This document shows, one piece after another, positions 25,501 through 32,106 of a DNA stretch of 33,062 nucleotides; within the stretch, counting starts at the first letter, position 1; each line of letters opens with the position of its first letter. Source of the stretch: Acidimicrobiaceae bacterium (GTDB lineage: Bacteria; Actinomycetota; Acidimicrobiia; Acidimicrobiales; Acidimicrobiaceae); contig JABEUN010000082.1 in NCBI GenBank assembly GCA_013044385.1, forward strand, positions 1 to 33,062. The letters run 5' to 3'. The notes beneath the pieces were generated by a model, which searched no databases, was not told the DNA's origin, and was given only the letters and a program-made list of their open reading frames with translations. The position numbers and the translations under genes were made by a program.

Positions 25501-25895
25501 ATGTTGAACGAGTTATCCATGGTTGAGCAGCGCTATCTGGCGGTGCGCGAAGCACCCGACTCCGGCGCGACAATCGTCCAGGTCGCCGCGCACTAGGGGT
25601 TGATAGACGGACACTGCACCGCTGGCTCACCCGCTATGCCAATGGCGGACTCGAGGCGCTGGCCGATCGTTGCTCTCGACCCGACACCAGTCCGACCCAG
25701 ATGGACCCAAAGATCGAAGCGCGACTCGTTCTGATTCGACGACAGCACTCGGACTGGGGACCGCGCACACTGCGCACGAAGTTAGTGAACGAATTTGGGA
25801 CACGTGCCCCGAGTCGCTCGGCGATCTATCGCGCTCTCGGCACGATGACACCAATCGAATTTGAAGCGCTTGACCTGGCGTTGAAAGCCGCCTAA
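25501..25895 (+). pseudogene. IS481-type transposase remnant, frameshifted and truncated
   Basis: The ATG at 25501 has GAGGAGGTGG upstream. The first 32 codons (NELSMVEQRYLAVREAPDSG) match the start of IS481-family transposases, then a TAG interrupts at 25594-25596. A one-base deletion in CACTA(C)GGGGTT restores the family's helix-turn-helix sequence in the next frame (GVDRRTLHRWLTRYANGGLE, ALADRCSRPDTSPTQM, RRQHSDWGPRTLRTKLVNEF, APSRSAIYRAL). The frame then ends within 18 residues (MTPIEFEALDLALKAA), with the whole DDE catalytic domain missing. It cannot encode an active transposase. The short tail may come from another element. No confident terminal inverted repeats were found. Confidence 0.75.
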
Positions 25896-25981
25896 ACCTA
25901 TAGACCCAAAGCGTCAGGAGCCCCATGCTTCATTGCGCCGGTGCCCAAATTGTGCAGAATTTAGCGCCAAGTGCACGCAAC

Positions 25982-26793
25982 CTATTTCCAAACAAACGTG
26001 CGAACTGGTGTAGTGCGAAGGTCCGCAATGAGTCGCCATCCGAAAATTGCGCCTAAGGCCAGCATCGCCGGTGCGGTGCCCAGTCCTCGCCCGGCGCCTC
26101 GACCCGCACTGACAACAAGAGAATCAACGCCCATTCCTGCGAGCCAAACTCCGATACCTGCGAATGCCACGAAGGCAACTGCATCGACTGAGTGACGTGG
26201 CAGATTGAACGGAAGTTGCTTGGCCGATGAGCGACGGCGAAGCCCGAGGTAGGCCAAGAGCATCTGAATTCCAGTAACACCGGCTGCGATACGGTACGCC
26301 ACCGCTTCAAACGACCAATCCTGGAGTGCCGCCTGGTAGCAACTGTGAGTGGAGTGATTTTGAGAGAGCCAGCGGGCACAATCCGATGGGGAGAGGTAAG
26401 TGCTGTGCGAGATGTTCACGATGAAAGTCGATCCGCCGAGGTACCCCATGATTGCCGTGATCAATCCGCTGATGCCTGCGGCGACGCCGGTCAAACCTCC
26501 AAGGAGTAAAGCAGTCCCGAATGTCGGACGAAGCAGGGCTCCCAAGGGGATGACCCGTCCTGCAGCCTCATCTTCGACCAATGCTTCAATCGAACCAATT
26601 CGGGCTATAGCCATTCTCTTTGCTTCGACTTGTGTTCCACCTGCCCTCACTTCTTCACTGGCGATGTCACGAAGATGGGCTTCAGTTTCCGCTAACAGAT
26701 GTCGGAGGGCGCGGGCCCGATGCCAGCGGAGGTGACGAGAACCCCGTCCAAGAAATCTTCGATTGGGCTGTTGTCGGAGTTGTCCTCGTTCAT
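25982..26793 (-). pseudogene. PadR-partner membrane protein, apparently frameshifted near its start
   Basis: An ATG at 26791-26793 overlaps the PadR stop (ATGA) and gives NEDNSDNSPIEDFLDG, but that frame stops at a TAG after 33 codons. The next frame, from GSRHLRWHRARALRHLLAET onwards, continues to 25982 and has the expected structure. First comes a HAAS/DUF1700-like N-terminal helical segment (LLAETEAHLRDIASEEVRAG), then four hydrophobic segments (FGTALLLGGLTGVAAGISGL, MLLAYLGLR, DAVAFVAFAGIGVWLAGM, TAPAMLALGAIFGWRL). One extra G in the G4 run at about 26740 would join the frames. This is either a real inactivation or a homopolymer sequencing error. Such proteins usually act as membrane partners of PadR regulators; function unknown. 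Confidence 0.65.
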
Positions 26794-27125
26794 GCTGACC
26801 CCAGGGTCGCCGGAGCCAGTACGGATTCAACGGCTGCAACGAATTCGGCCCAGCGGTTTCGCTCCTTGACTAGAGCGGCCGCTCCAGAATTAGTCAGTCG
26901 GTATAGTTTGCGGCGGCGACCGTTAACCAGTTCCCAATCACTATCTAGAAAACGTGCTTCCTCAAGTCGGTGAAGAGCGGGGTAAATCGTCCCTTCGGGC
27001 AAGTCGAACGTCCCTCCTGAGCGTTGGCGAAGAGCACCGACGACGGAGTAGCCATGCGCGGGCCCATCCTTCAGTACCTGAAGCAGAAGTACATCGAGAT
27101 GCCCTTTGACTTTGTCTGTTCCCAT
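26790..27125 (-). CDS. PadR-family transcriptional regulator
   Basis: The protein has 111 residues. A PadR-type winged helix is clear: LDVLLLQVLKDGPAHGYSVV, then GGTFDLPEGTIYPALHRLEE, and the wing SDWELVNGRRRKLYRLTNSG followed by a dimerisation helix. PadR proteins are usually repressors of the adjacent membrane protein or transporter gene. The stop overlaps the start of the membrane protein gene by 4 bases. No strong ribosome-binding site is seen before the ATG. A perfect GTATC-TT-GATAC palindrome lies 16-27 bases upstream and is the likely operator. Confidence 0.9.
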   Translation of the reverse strand: MGTDKVKGHLDVLLLQVLKDGPAHGYSVVGALRQRSGGTFDLPEGTIYPALHRLEEARFLDSDWELVNGRRRKLYRLTNSGAAALVKERNRWAEFVAAVESVLAPATLGSA

Positions 27126-27140
27126 ACATAGAAACTCTAG

Positions 27141-27152
27141 GTATCTTGATAC
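27141..27152. promoter_or_regulatory. Candidate PadR operator GTATC-TT-GATAC
   Basis: This is a perfect 12-base palindrome 16-27 bases upstream of the PadR start, where it would overlap the transcription start region. Position and symmetry suggest autoregulation. The second PadR operon has a related GTATATAC palindrome in the equivalent place. Confidence 0.45.
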
Positions 27153-27300
27153 TTGAAGTCAACAGCGTTGCTCGTCCCGATATTGGAGTGAAAAAATCGA
27201 GGGGGTTTCGTGAGTGTCGGCGACGCAAGAAAACTGGAGAGCTCTAGAAAGGCGAATTTGACGTCGTGCGACAAGGATTGCGGTTCGTGGCTCGGTGCAT

Positions 27301-27456
27301 CACCTGATCAACAAGGGTGTAAGGGGGTTCGAACATAGTCGCGCTACCTCCACTCGTTGTCAAAATCACAACGTCGATCGTGGTCAACACGCATTATTGA
27401 TTCCCGATCAATCGAACAGCCTGAGACGCTTGTTCGAACCCGAGGCGGCTGAGACA
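27301..27456 (+). repeat. Dispersed tRNA-3'-like palindromic repeat, copy A
   Basis: This copy lies in the 491-base gene-free stretch before the DUF1801 gene, where no other feature was found. Order of elements: CACCTGATCAACAAGGGTG; GGGTTCGAAC (27325-27334); ATAGTCGCGCTACCTCCACT; TCGTTGTC with paired ACAAC; a variable AT-richer centre; then inverted GTTCGAACCC (27432-27441). The 117-base core is closed by the inverted ends. Removal of five bases (CATAG) after TTCGAA leaves a tRNA-like T loop and acceptor 3' strand. Confidence 0.7.
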
Positions 27457-27643
27457 GATACAGTTTCAAATCGCGTTAACCAGATCCGAGGTAGACCCGA
27501 TGGTGAGCTGCTCTCCAAAGCCGTGAAGAGCCTACGTGATTCTCGCAAGTCAAGCAAGAACCTAGAACCAAGAACCAAGAAGTTAGCCGCTTCGAAGCTC
27601 CATAGGATTTGAGTATGAGAACAGATCAGATGAACGGGGAATC

Positions 27644-28054
27644 ATGAGCGACACCTTCAGCAAAGAGGAAAAGGCAGCCATGAGGGCGGCGTTAGCCGAA
27701 GCGAAGGCCACCAAGGTGGGCGCCGATCTGGAGGCTGCATGTCTTGCCGCGATTTCCGAGATGTCCGGTTCGGACAAGGAATTGGCGGAAACGTTGCACG
27801 CGCTGGTCAAAAAGCACACCACGTTGGGAGCAAAGACGTGGTACGGCATGCCCGCGTACACGAACCCCGACGGCAAGGTGGTGTTGTTCTTCCAGAGCGC
27901 CGCCAAGTTTAAGGTCCGCTATGCCACCATCGGCTTTCAAGAGTCCGCGAATATCGACGAGGGAAATTTCTGGCCGACGTCGTACGCAGTCCTCAAACTG
28001 ACCGCCGCCGACAAGGAGCGGTTAGTGGAGCTGCTGAAGAGGGCCGTCAGTTAG
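27644..28054 (+). CDS. DUF1801-family protein (YdhG-like)
   Basis: The protein has 136 residues. The DUF1801 core is seen in GAKTWYGMPAYTNPDGKVVL, FFQSAAKFKVRYATIGFQ and LKLTAADKERLVELLKRAV. The extra N-terminal region (FSKEEKAAMRAALAEAKATK) is charged and helical. The family includes small cytoplasmic frataxin-like fold proteins with proposed iron-binding roles, but biochemical function is mostly unknown. The ATG follows ACGGGGAATC, a weak ribosome-binding site. It stands alone, flanked on both sides by copies of the dispersed repeat, like a cassette. Confidence 0.85.
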   Translation: MSDTFSKEEKAAMRAALAEAKATKVGADLEAACLAAISEMSGSDKELAETLHALVKKHTTLGAKTWYGMPAYTNPDGKVVLFFQSAAKFKVRYATIGFQESANIDEGNFWPTSYAVLKLTAADKERLVELLKRAVS

Positions 28055-28255
28055 TCATCGCTCCTCGCTCCCCGGTATTCTGGAAGCGCGTTCGCACCCG
28101 ACTCGGCGCTACGGATGACCCCGTGGAGAGGCGCGTGCTATTGAGCATCGTATCCGATCGTCGCTTCGGTGCGTTTTCGCATAAGCAGGTCTCGGTCGGT
28201 GCTCACCGTCGCAATTGCTGAATTCGCTCGTCTCAGAAATGTTGGTACAGGGAAA

Positions 28256-28373
28256 CCCGAGGAGTTAAGCGTCGCTGCGCCCTCCTCTCGTTGTCACAAC
28301 GTCAATCCTGGTCGATACGCATCATTGGGTTCCGATCGCTCGAACCGACTTAGAGGCTTGTAGGAACCCCGGG
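28256..28373 (+). repeat. Dispersed tRNA-3'-like palindromic repeat, copy B (degenerate)
   Basis: This copy lies in the 761-base gene-free region 28055-28815. The central block (TCTCGTTGTC, ACAACGTCAATCCTGGTCGA, TACGCATCATT, CCGATCGCTCGAAC) aligns well with copies A and C. The outer arms are eroded: GAGGAGTTAAG replaces the left GGGTTCGAAC, and TAGGAACCCC replaces the right GTTCGAACCCC. An exact CGTTGT/ACAACG hairpin with no A-rich loop is at 28289-28301. Confidence 0.55.
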
Positions 28374-28529
28374 CCGTCGAACCAGTTGCAGTCTGAGGTC
28401 ATTCTCATTAGCGAGGAGTACATAGAAAATGGGAGTTTCCCTAACTGCACAGGGTTCGATCAAACCGTGCCCAGGGCGACACTTAGGCTTCCGGGTGTCT
28501 CAATTGGGCCGTACGGTTGACACGACTTG

Positions 28530-28675
28530 CCTGATGAATAGGGGCGCACAAGGGTTCGAACATAGTCTCGTTACCTCCACTCGTTGTAGTCACATTTACA
28601 ACGTCAATCCTGATCACAACAATATTCCTCCTTCCAATCGCTCGACGACGGGGAGACTCTTGTTCGAACCCCTGA
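28530..28675 (+). repeat. Dispersed tRNA-3'-like palindromic repeat, copy C
   Basis: This is the best-preserved copy. CCTGATGAATAGGGGCGCAC leads into GGGTTCGAAC (28552-28561), then ATAGTCTCGTTACCTCCACT, CGTTGT...ACAACGTCAATCC, and finally GAGACTCTTGTTCGAACCCC. The outer arms pair over about 17 bases: GGTTCGAACA(T)AGTCTC on the left with GAGACTCTTGTTCGAACC on the right, with one or two unpaired bases. Core span 28552-28671. No gene was recognised between this copy and the stop of the winged-helix gene at 28816. Confidence 0.7.
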
Positions 28676-28815
28676 AGCTCAGCGGCCGTCTCTGACGAAC
28701 TGTGTCAACCCAACGTGGGGGCAATGCCACTCTCCGAGGTCAGGATGTCAACTGGAGGTGCGGCAGTTACAGCGAGTTTTGGCAAGAGTCAGACCTGCGG
28801 GCGTGAACGATTTCT

Positions 28816-29115
28816 TTATGGACCCTCAAGTAACTCACTTAGTACTGCGGTGTAGGCGTTAAATGCCTTGAGACCCTGCGGGGTGAGCGTGACCGTGGTA
28901 CGTGACGAAGCACCTATGCCTGTCTTTTTAGTTTCGAGGTACCCGGCGTCCTCCAACTTGCGCAAGTGAGTGATGAGGTTTCCGGGCGTCAACGCGATCT
29001 GGGTTTGTAGGCGAGTGAATGAGAGCGCATCGCCGTCTGGGAGGGCCGCGAGCGTGGCCATGATGCGCAGCCGTGCAGGGACGTGAATCAGAGGATCAAG
29101 CTCCTTCGTCGTCAC
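28816..29115 (-). CDS. Winged-helix transcriptional regulator (HTH_34/MarR-like)
   Basis: The protein has 99 residues. It is composed almost entirely of a winged helix: HVPARLRIMATLAALPDGDA, LSFTRLQTQIALTPGNLITH, LRKLEDAGYLETKKTGIGAS, SRTTVTLTPQGLKAFNAY. This matches small actinobacterial regulators with the HTH_34 domain. The start is a GTG (29113-29115), 10 bases after the stop of the membrane-protein reading frame; longer versions starting upstream would run through that gene. Such regulators usually control the membrane protein encoded with them. Two palindromes at 29786-29827, upstream of the membrane gene, are the likely binding sites. Confidence 0.85.
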   Translation of the reverse strand: MTTKELDPLIHVPARLRIMATLAALPDGDALSFTRLQTQIALTPGNLITHLRKLEDAGYLETKKTGIGASSRTTVTLTPQGLKAFNAYTAVLSELLEGP

Positions 29116-29125
29116 GAGTGCGCCG

Positions 29126-29806
29126 TTACGCCCGGTACCGCGATAATCGGATGGCGGCAAAGACGACGAGTGCGACGGAAAGTGCGATGCCGGAGACCAG
29201 CCATGCTGTGACCGGTCCAGCGTACGCGCCACCAGTGCCGACGGCGAACAAAGCGATGCCGAGGGCCATGGTGGCGCGCTCTACACGCAGCACCCCCATG
29301 GTCACAAAGATCGCGCCGGCGAAGAAGAAGGGCGCGCTGGCCGGGTAGATGCCGTAGACGATGGCGTGGCTCGCGCCGGCGTGATACAGAGCTCCTTGCA
29401 ATACGAAGTCAGCAATCAGGATGATTTCAAAACCGGCGTTGTACCTGCGCTGCCGCTGAGAAGGGCCACCGCTGACGCCCCTGAGTGCGCGGCGAACGAC
29501 CGCACTTACCACAATGATCCACACCCCGATGCACCCGTAGAAGATTGCTAGAGCCCCGCCGCTCGGACCAACGTACGGAGACTGAACGCGCACTGATCAC
29601 CAGAGCGTGCCATACGCGAACAAGAAGACCACTGCTCCGATTAGCAGGAGAAACGGGGGCCAGACGTCGAACAGTCGTTGAGCTCGCCTTTTGGTTGCCC
29701 TGAGAATCGCCGTCGCCTGTTCGAGGTCGCCACCTTCGTCGGTGAACGAGATTTCTCCGATGTGAGGTTCTTCGTTCTTTTCGCTACTTTGTGAAGCAAA
29801 CTTAAT
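29126..29806 (-). pseudogene. Membrane protein gene interrupted by an in-frame TGA
   Basis: The downstream part (29593 to 29126, from GTG) encodes 155 residues with four hydrophobic segments. The same frame continues upstream across a single TGA at 29597-29599 into about 69 codons (EEPHIGEISFTDEGGDLEQA, TAILRATKRRAQRLFDVWPP, FLLLIGAVVFLFAYGTLW). This upstream part has the amphipathic segment and first membrane helix expected for these regulator-linked membrane proteins, and SVRVQSPYVGPSGGAL continues naturally after the stop. No ATG, GTG or TTG precedes the upstream part; ATT at 29804-29806 marks the feature boundary. Most likely it is inactivated by nonsense mutation; readthrough or reinitiation at the GTG is possible. 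The winged-helix gene follows after 10 bases. Confidence 0.65.
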
Positions 29807-29827
29807 CGACTTTGTGGTGCAAAGTCG
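29786..29827. promoter_or_regulatory. Tandem operator-like palindromes, ACTTTG-N5-CAAAGT
   Basis: Site 1 (29807-29827) is CGACTTTG-N5-CAAAGTCG, perfect over 8 bp. Site 2 (29786-29802) is ACTTTG-N5-CAAACT, with one mismatch. The two are offset by exactly 23 bases, about two helical turns, so dimers would bind the same face. They lie upstream of the membrane-protein and winged-helix genes. Confidence 0.6.
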
Positions 29828-30015
29828 ATAGCGATATGGAGGATCTTTCGAGAATACTTAGTTCCCGCAAGAGCACCACTTGAGAGTGATGTGAATCAAG
29901 TTGAAGACAGGAACGCATTTCTGGTACTGCCGTCGTGAGTCGGCCCGAGCGCGGCATCGCTCCTCTACGCCTCGAGCGAGGATGCTGGCGCTCGTGGAAG
30001 CTACCAGCCTCGTGA

Positions 30016-30357
30016 TTACAGAGTTGGGTGATCCGGGGCTAGCGGACTCGTGTTGAGCGCCGCGACGAGTCCCGATTGGTCCTCGGCGCTCACGATGAGC
30101 CGACGAATCGGGGCTCGGAGTGGTCCCAGCCACACCCACTTCTGTCGATCCAACGTGATCTCGACCAGTCCGGTACCGGCGCCATTGACAAGAGCGGTTC
30201 GTGGCCAGTAATTCACTCCGCGGAGAACGCTAATTCTAAAGGCACCACGCAGTTCATCTCTGTTCAGTGGCCTCGCAGAAGTCACCACCTCACGAGGGAT
30301 CGTCGCGTGAAATGCCCACCCCAGGCGAACGTCGACCGTTGAAGCACTCATCGTCAC
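30016..30357 (-). CDS. Hypothetical protein with PH-like fold signature
   Basis: The protein has 113 residues, and starts at a GTG that overlaps the stop of the upstream gene by 4 bases. The sequence pattern WAFHATIPREVVTSARPL, GVNYWPRTALVNGAGTGLVE and LRAPIRRLIVSAEDQSGLVA resembles a family of small actinobacterial proteins with alternating beta strands similar to bacterial PH domains. No catalytic residues are recognisable. It is the third gene of an overlapping minus-strand set headed by a PadR regulator, so it is probably a target of that regulator. Function unknown. Confidence 0.65.
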   Translation of the reverse strand: MTMSASTVDVRLGWAFHATIPREVVTSARPLNRDELRGAFRISVLRGVNYWPRTALVNGAGTGLVEITLDRQKWVWLGPLRAPIRRLIVSAEDQSGLVAALNTSPLAPDHPTL

Positions 30358-30653
30358 CCGCGGGCTTTTCGACCCGCGCCGAACGCTGTCATGATGGTGC
30401 GACTAGGTGGGTCGACGCTGATCGGGAACGTCCTCTCGTTAATCATGATCCCTCCTCGAGATAGCCCCAGACGCATCCAGAGCGCGTGCTTAATCAAATT
30501 GACGGCCTCTCCCAGTCGGGGCCGTTGCTGACTCTCGTCGGCGCCGGCCATCAGCACCGCGAGGATCTCCTGTTCGTGCTCGCGCAGGAACGCACGCGGG
30601 TAGCAGGCCAACAGCCGCCCGTAGCGTCGCTCGAGGCCCGCGGAGCCTGTCAT
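30354..30653 (-). CDS. Hypothetical PadR-associated protein, possibly truncated
   Basis: The protein has 99 residues. The N-terminal part (LERRYGRLLACYPRAFLREH, EQEILAVLMAGADESQQRPR, LGEAVNLIKHALWMRLGL) is typical of actinobacterial proteins encoded next to PadR regulators, which normally continue into several transmembrane helices. Here the reading frame ends after another 30 polar residues with no membrane segment, so it may be a truncated or domain-only version. Start and stop overlap the neighbouring genes by 4 bases each (ATGA and GTGA), indicating coupled translation. Confidence 0.7.
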   Translation of the reverse strand: MTGSAGLERRYGRLLACYPRAFLREHEQEILAVLMAGADESQQRPRLGEAVNLIKHALWMRLGLSRGGIMINERTFPISVDPPSRTIMTAFGAGRKARG

Positions 30654-30985
30654 GTGAGCAGCCCTACCACCGGCTTCAAGCGCGATATCGCGACGTGAGC
30701 GTTGGACTGCAACCGGATGGCCTCGATGGCGAGCAATGCTCCGCCTGAAGGCGTCAGCCGGTAGTAACGGCGCAGCCGGCTATCCACAATCTCCTCCCGG
30801 TCAACCTCGATCAGCTTGTCCGCGCGCAGACGCTCAAGCGCCGCGTACAAGGTGCCGGCCTTCAGCTGAACTCGGCCAGCTGAGATCGCCTTTACGTCGG
30901 TGATGATCCCGTAGCCGTGCTGGCTGCCTGCAGCCAGAGCCGTCAGGATCATGAATGTCGCCTCTTGCATCGGCCGCTTCGCCAT
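30650..30985 (-). CDS. PadR-family transcriptional regulator, second
   Basis: The protein has 111 residues. The PadR winged helix is intact: QEATFMILTALAAGSQHGYG, IITDVKAISAGRVQLKAGTL, YAALERLRADKLIEVDREEI and the wing SRLRRYYRLTPSGGALL. It heads a three-gene overlapping operon with two small uncharacterised proteins, which it probably represses. The ATG is at 30983-30985 with no strong ribosome-binding site. A GTATATAC palindrome lies 9-16 bases upstream and could be its operator. Confidence 0.9.
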   Translation of the reverse strand: MAKRPMQEATFMILTALAAGSQHGYGIITDVKAISAGRVQLKAGTLYAALERLRADKLIEVDREEIVDSRLRRYYRLTPSGGALLAIEAIRLQSNAHVAISRLKPVVGLLT

Positions 30986-30993
30986 GCTGGGCA

Positions 30994-31001
30994 GTATATA
31001 C
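30994..31001. promoter_or_regulatory. Candidate PadR operator GTATATAC
   Basis: This 8-base palindrome lies 9-16 bases upstream of the second PadR gene. Its half-sites resemble GTATC/GATAC in front of the first PadR gene. On the minus strand it also contains a TATAC that could be part of a -10 box. Confidence 0.35.
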
Positions 31002-31220
31002 AGTTGAACTACCTACATTCAAGCCACCCGTCACGTCGCGAGGTGCCAGCCCGCTCGACCGGATCGACATAGTCCACGCTAGAGGCAGAACTCGGCTCGT
31101 TTCTGCTCGCAACTGAACTGGGAGAATCACTCCGGATTACACCTGCCTCTTTTGAGAGTGAGGGCCAATTGAATTGATCTTCAGGTGATGGGGGTGGAGG
31201 CTGTTCCAACTGAGGCAGCA

Positions 31221-31276
31221 TCTCACCTGATGAACAGGGCCGCAAGGGGTTCGAACATAGGCATCCTGTCGATGCC
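31221..31276 (+). repeat. Dispersed tRNA-3'-like repeat, copy D (left half) plus hairpin
   Basis: TCACCTGATGAACAGGGCCG followed by CAAGGGGTTCGAACATAG (to 31260) matches the left part of copies A and C, then the similarity stops abruptly. It is replaced by a 6-bp hairpin GGCATC-CTGTC-GATGCC (31260-31276), directly upstream of the antitoxin promoter. This marks the left border of the toxin-antitoxin unit. Confidence 0.6.
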
Positions 31277-31295
31277 ATTGTGCAACGCAAAATGC

Positions 31296-31301
31296 TATAC
31301 T
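31296..31301 (+). promoter_or_regulatory. -10 box of the antitoxin gene (leaderless arrangement)
   Basis: TATACT ends exactly 6 bases before the ATG at 31308, so transcription should start at or next to the start codon. No ribosome-binding site is present. An imperfect inverted repeat (ATGC...GCAT) surrounds the box and could be the autoregulatory operator. Confidence 0.5.
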
Positions 31302-31307
31302 TATTGC

Positions 31308-31556
31308 ATGGCACAATTGGTTACTCGCATTGACGAACGACTCGCAAGCGATGTCGACGATCTCGTGAGAGACGGCGTCGTCACCAGTCGCTCCGAAGCG
31401 GTGCGCATGGGGCTCGAACAGCTCATCGACCGCCACCGAAGGCAACGGGTTGGAGAGCAAATCACCGAAGCCTACCGACGTTCACCTCAGACTGTTCATG
31501 AGACGACCGGCCTCGACGAGGCGACGAGGGCGCTCGTCGAAGAGGAGCCGTGGTGA
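31308..31556 (+). CDS. Ribbon-helix-helix antitoxin of a MazEF-type module
   Basis: The protein has 82 residues. The N-terminal half is a ribbon-helix-helix domain (AQLVTRIDERLASDVDDLVR, DGVVTSRSEAVRMGLEQLID); the C-terminal half (AYRRSPQTVHETTGLDEATRALVEEEPW) is acidic and would wrap the toxin. Antitoxins of this build pair with MazF toxins in actinobacteria and repress their own operon. The ATG at 31308 is chosen because the domain begins there and TATACT lies 6 bases upstream; an upstream ATG would add 41 unrelated residues. Its stop overlaps the toxin start. The module lies between copies D and E of the dispersed repeat. Confidence 0.85.
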   Translation: MAQLVTRIDERLASDVDDLVRDGVVTSRSEAVRMGLEQLIDRHRRQRVGEQITEAYRRSPQTVHETTGLDEATRALVEEEPW

Positions 31557-31864
31557 CCACACCCCGACAAGGCGAGATTTGGTGGGCTGAGGTCGAGGCT
31601 GCTCGTCGGCCCGTCCTCGTCGTGACCCGATCGGAGGCCGTAGAAGTTCTCTCCGGGATCGTCGTCGCGCCCGTCACTCGAACCATCCGCCAAATACCAA
31701 CCGAAATCCCACTCGGTGAACCAGAAGGGCTTCGAGAAGATTGCGTCGCTTCGTTCGACAACCTCCAAAGGATCCGTCGAAGCGCGTTGACCGAAAAGGC
31801 TGGCGACCTCGGCCTGCGGAGAGACGAGATCTGTCTAGCGGTTAAAGCGATGACTAATTGCTGA
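31553..31864 (+). CDS. MazF-type toxin (PemK-like endoribonuclease)
   Basis: The protein has about 103 residues. The MazF/PemK fold is recognisable from RQGEIWWAEVEAARRPVLVV, VVAPVTRTIRQIPTEIPLGE, EDCVASFDNLQRIRRSALTE and ICLAVKAMTNC. MazF toxins cleave mRNA at short sequences and stop translation; the antitoxin encoded just upstream neutralises it. Two adjacent GTG codons (31550, 31553) are possible; the second has AGGAG at better spacing. The start overlaps the antitoxin stop by 4 bases, giving translational coupling that keeps antitoxin ahead of toxin. The conserved catalytic Arg (PVTRT) and the SFDNLQ segment are present, so it looks intact. Confidence 0.88.
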   Translation: MTTPRQGEIWWAEVEAARRPVLVVTRSEAVEVLSGIVVAPVTRTIRQIPTEIPLGEPEGLREDCVASFDNLQRIRRSALTEKAGDLGLRRDEICLAVKAMTNC

Positions 31865-31949
31865 GCAGTTCAGCGCTGTCGCTCCGAAAAGAACCATCCG
31901 GCGCGACCGTCACATGCTCTGATGGACATACCGATTCAAGGTGCCCTGA

Positions 31950-32069
31950 TTCGAGAGGCCGGGAGAGGAAGAGGGTTTGAACAAAGTCCCGTTACTTTCA
32001 CTCACGTCGCAAGAGTCACAACGTCATACCTGGACGAAGTAGGTCTCACGTAAGTTGTCGCAAACACCC
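31950..32069 (+). repeat. Dispersed tRNA-3'-like repeat, copy E
   Basis: GGGTTTGAAC (31973-31982), AAAGTCCCGTTACTTTCACT, a degenerate CGTCGC...ACAACGTCATACCTGG and an eroded right end TTGTCGCAAACACCC align with copies A and C over about 100 bases. It begins about 110 bases after the toxin stop and ends directly at the -35 box of the DinB-like gene. Confidence 0.55.
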
Positions 32070-32098
32070 TTGAAATCCTCTCGCTGCCTGCGTATTGT
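32070..32098 (+). promoter_or_regulatory. Promoter of the DinB-like gene, near-leaderless
   Basis: TTGAAA (32070-32075) and TATTGT (32093-32098) are separated by 17 bases. The ATG follows the -10 box by 8 bases, so the transcript would have little or no leader. No ribosome-binding site is present. Confidence 0.5.
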
Positions 32099-32106
32099 GT
32101 ATCAGC

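Noticed and set aside
28169-28363. Short plus-strand frame across repeat B
   Set aside because: It is generated by the repeat itself and lacks a ribosome-binding site and any motif.
29597-29599. TGA as selenocysteine codon
   Set aside because: The position corresponds to a membrane-helix boundary rather than a redox site and no selenocysteine insertion hairpin was evident just downstream; nonsense mutation is simpler.
31185-31307. Longer antitoxin starting at 31185
   Set aside because: The added residues are translated from repeat D and its hairpin; the ribbon-helix-helix domain and the -10 box fit the ATG at 31308.
27325-32069. Repeats as classical integron attC sites
   Set aside because: The layout is cassette-like and the copies are imperfect palindromes, but the conserved GTTRRRY/RYYYAAC core is absent and no integron integrase is in the window.
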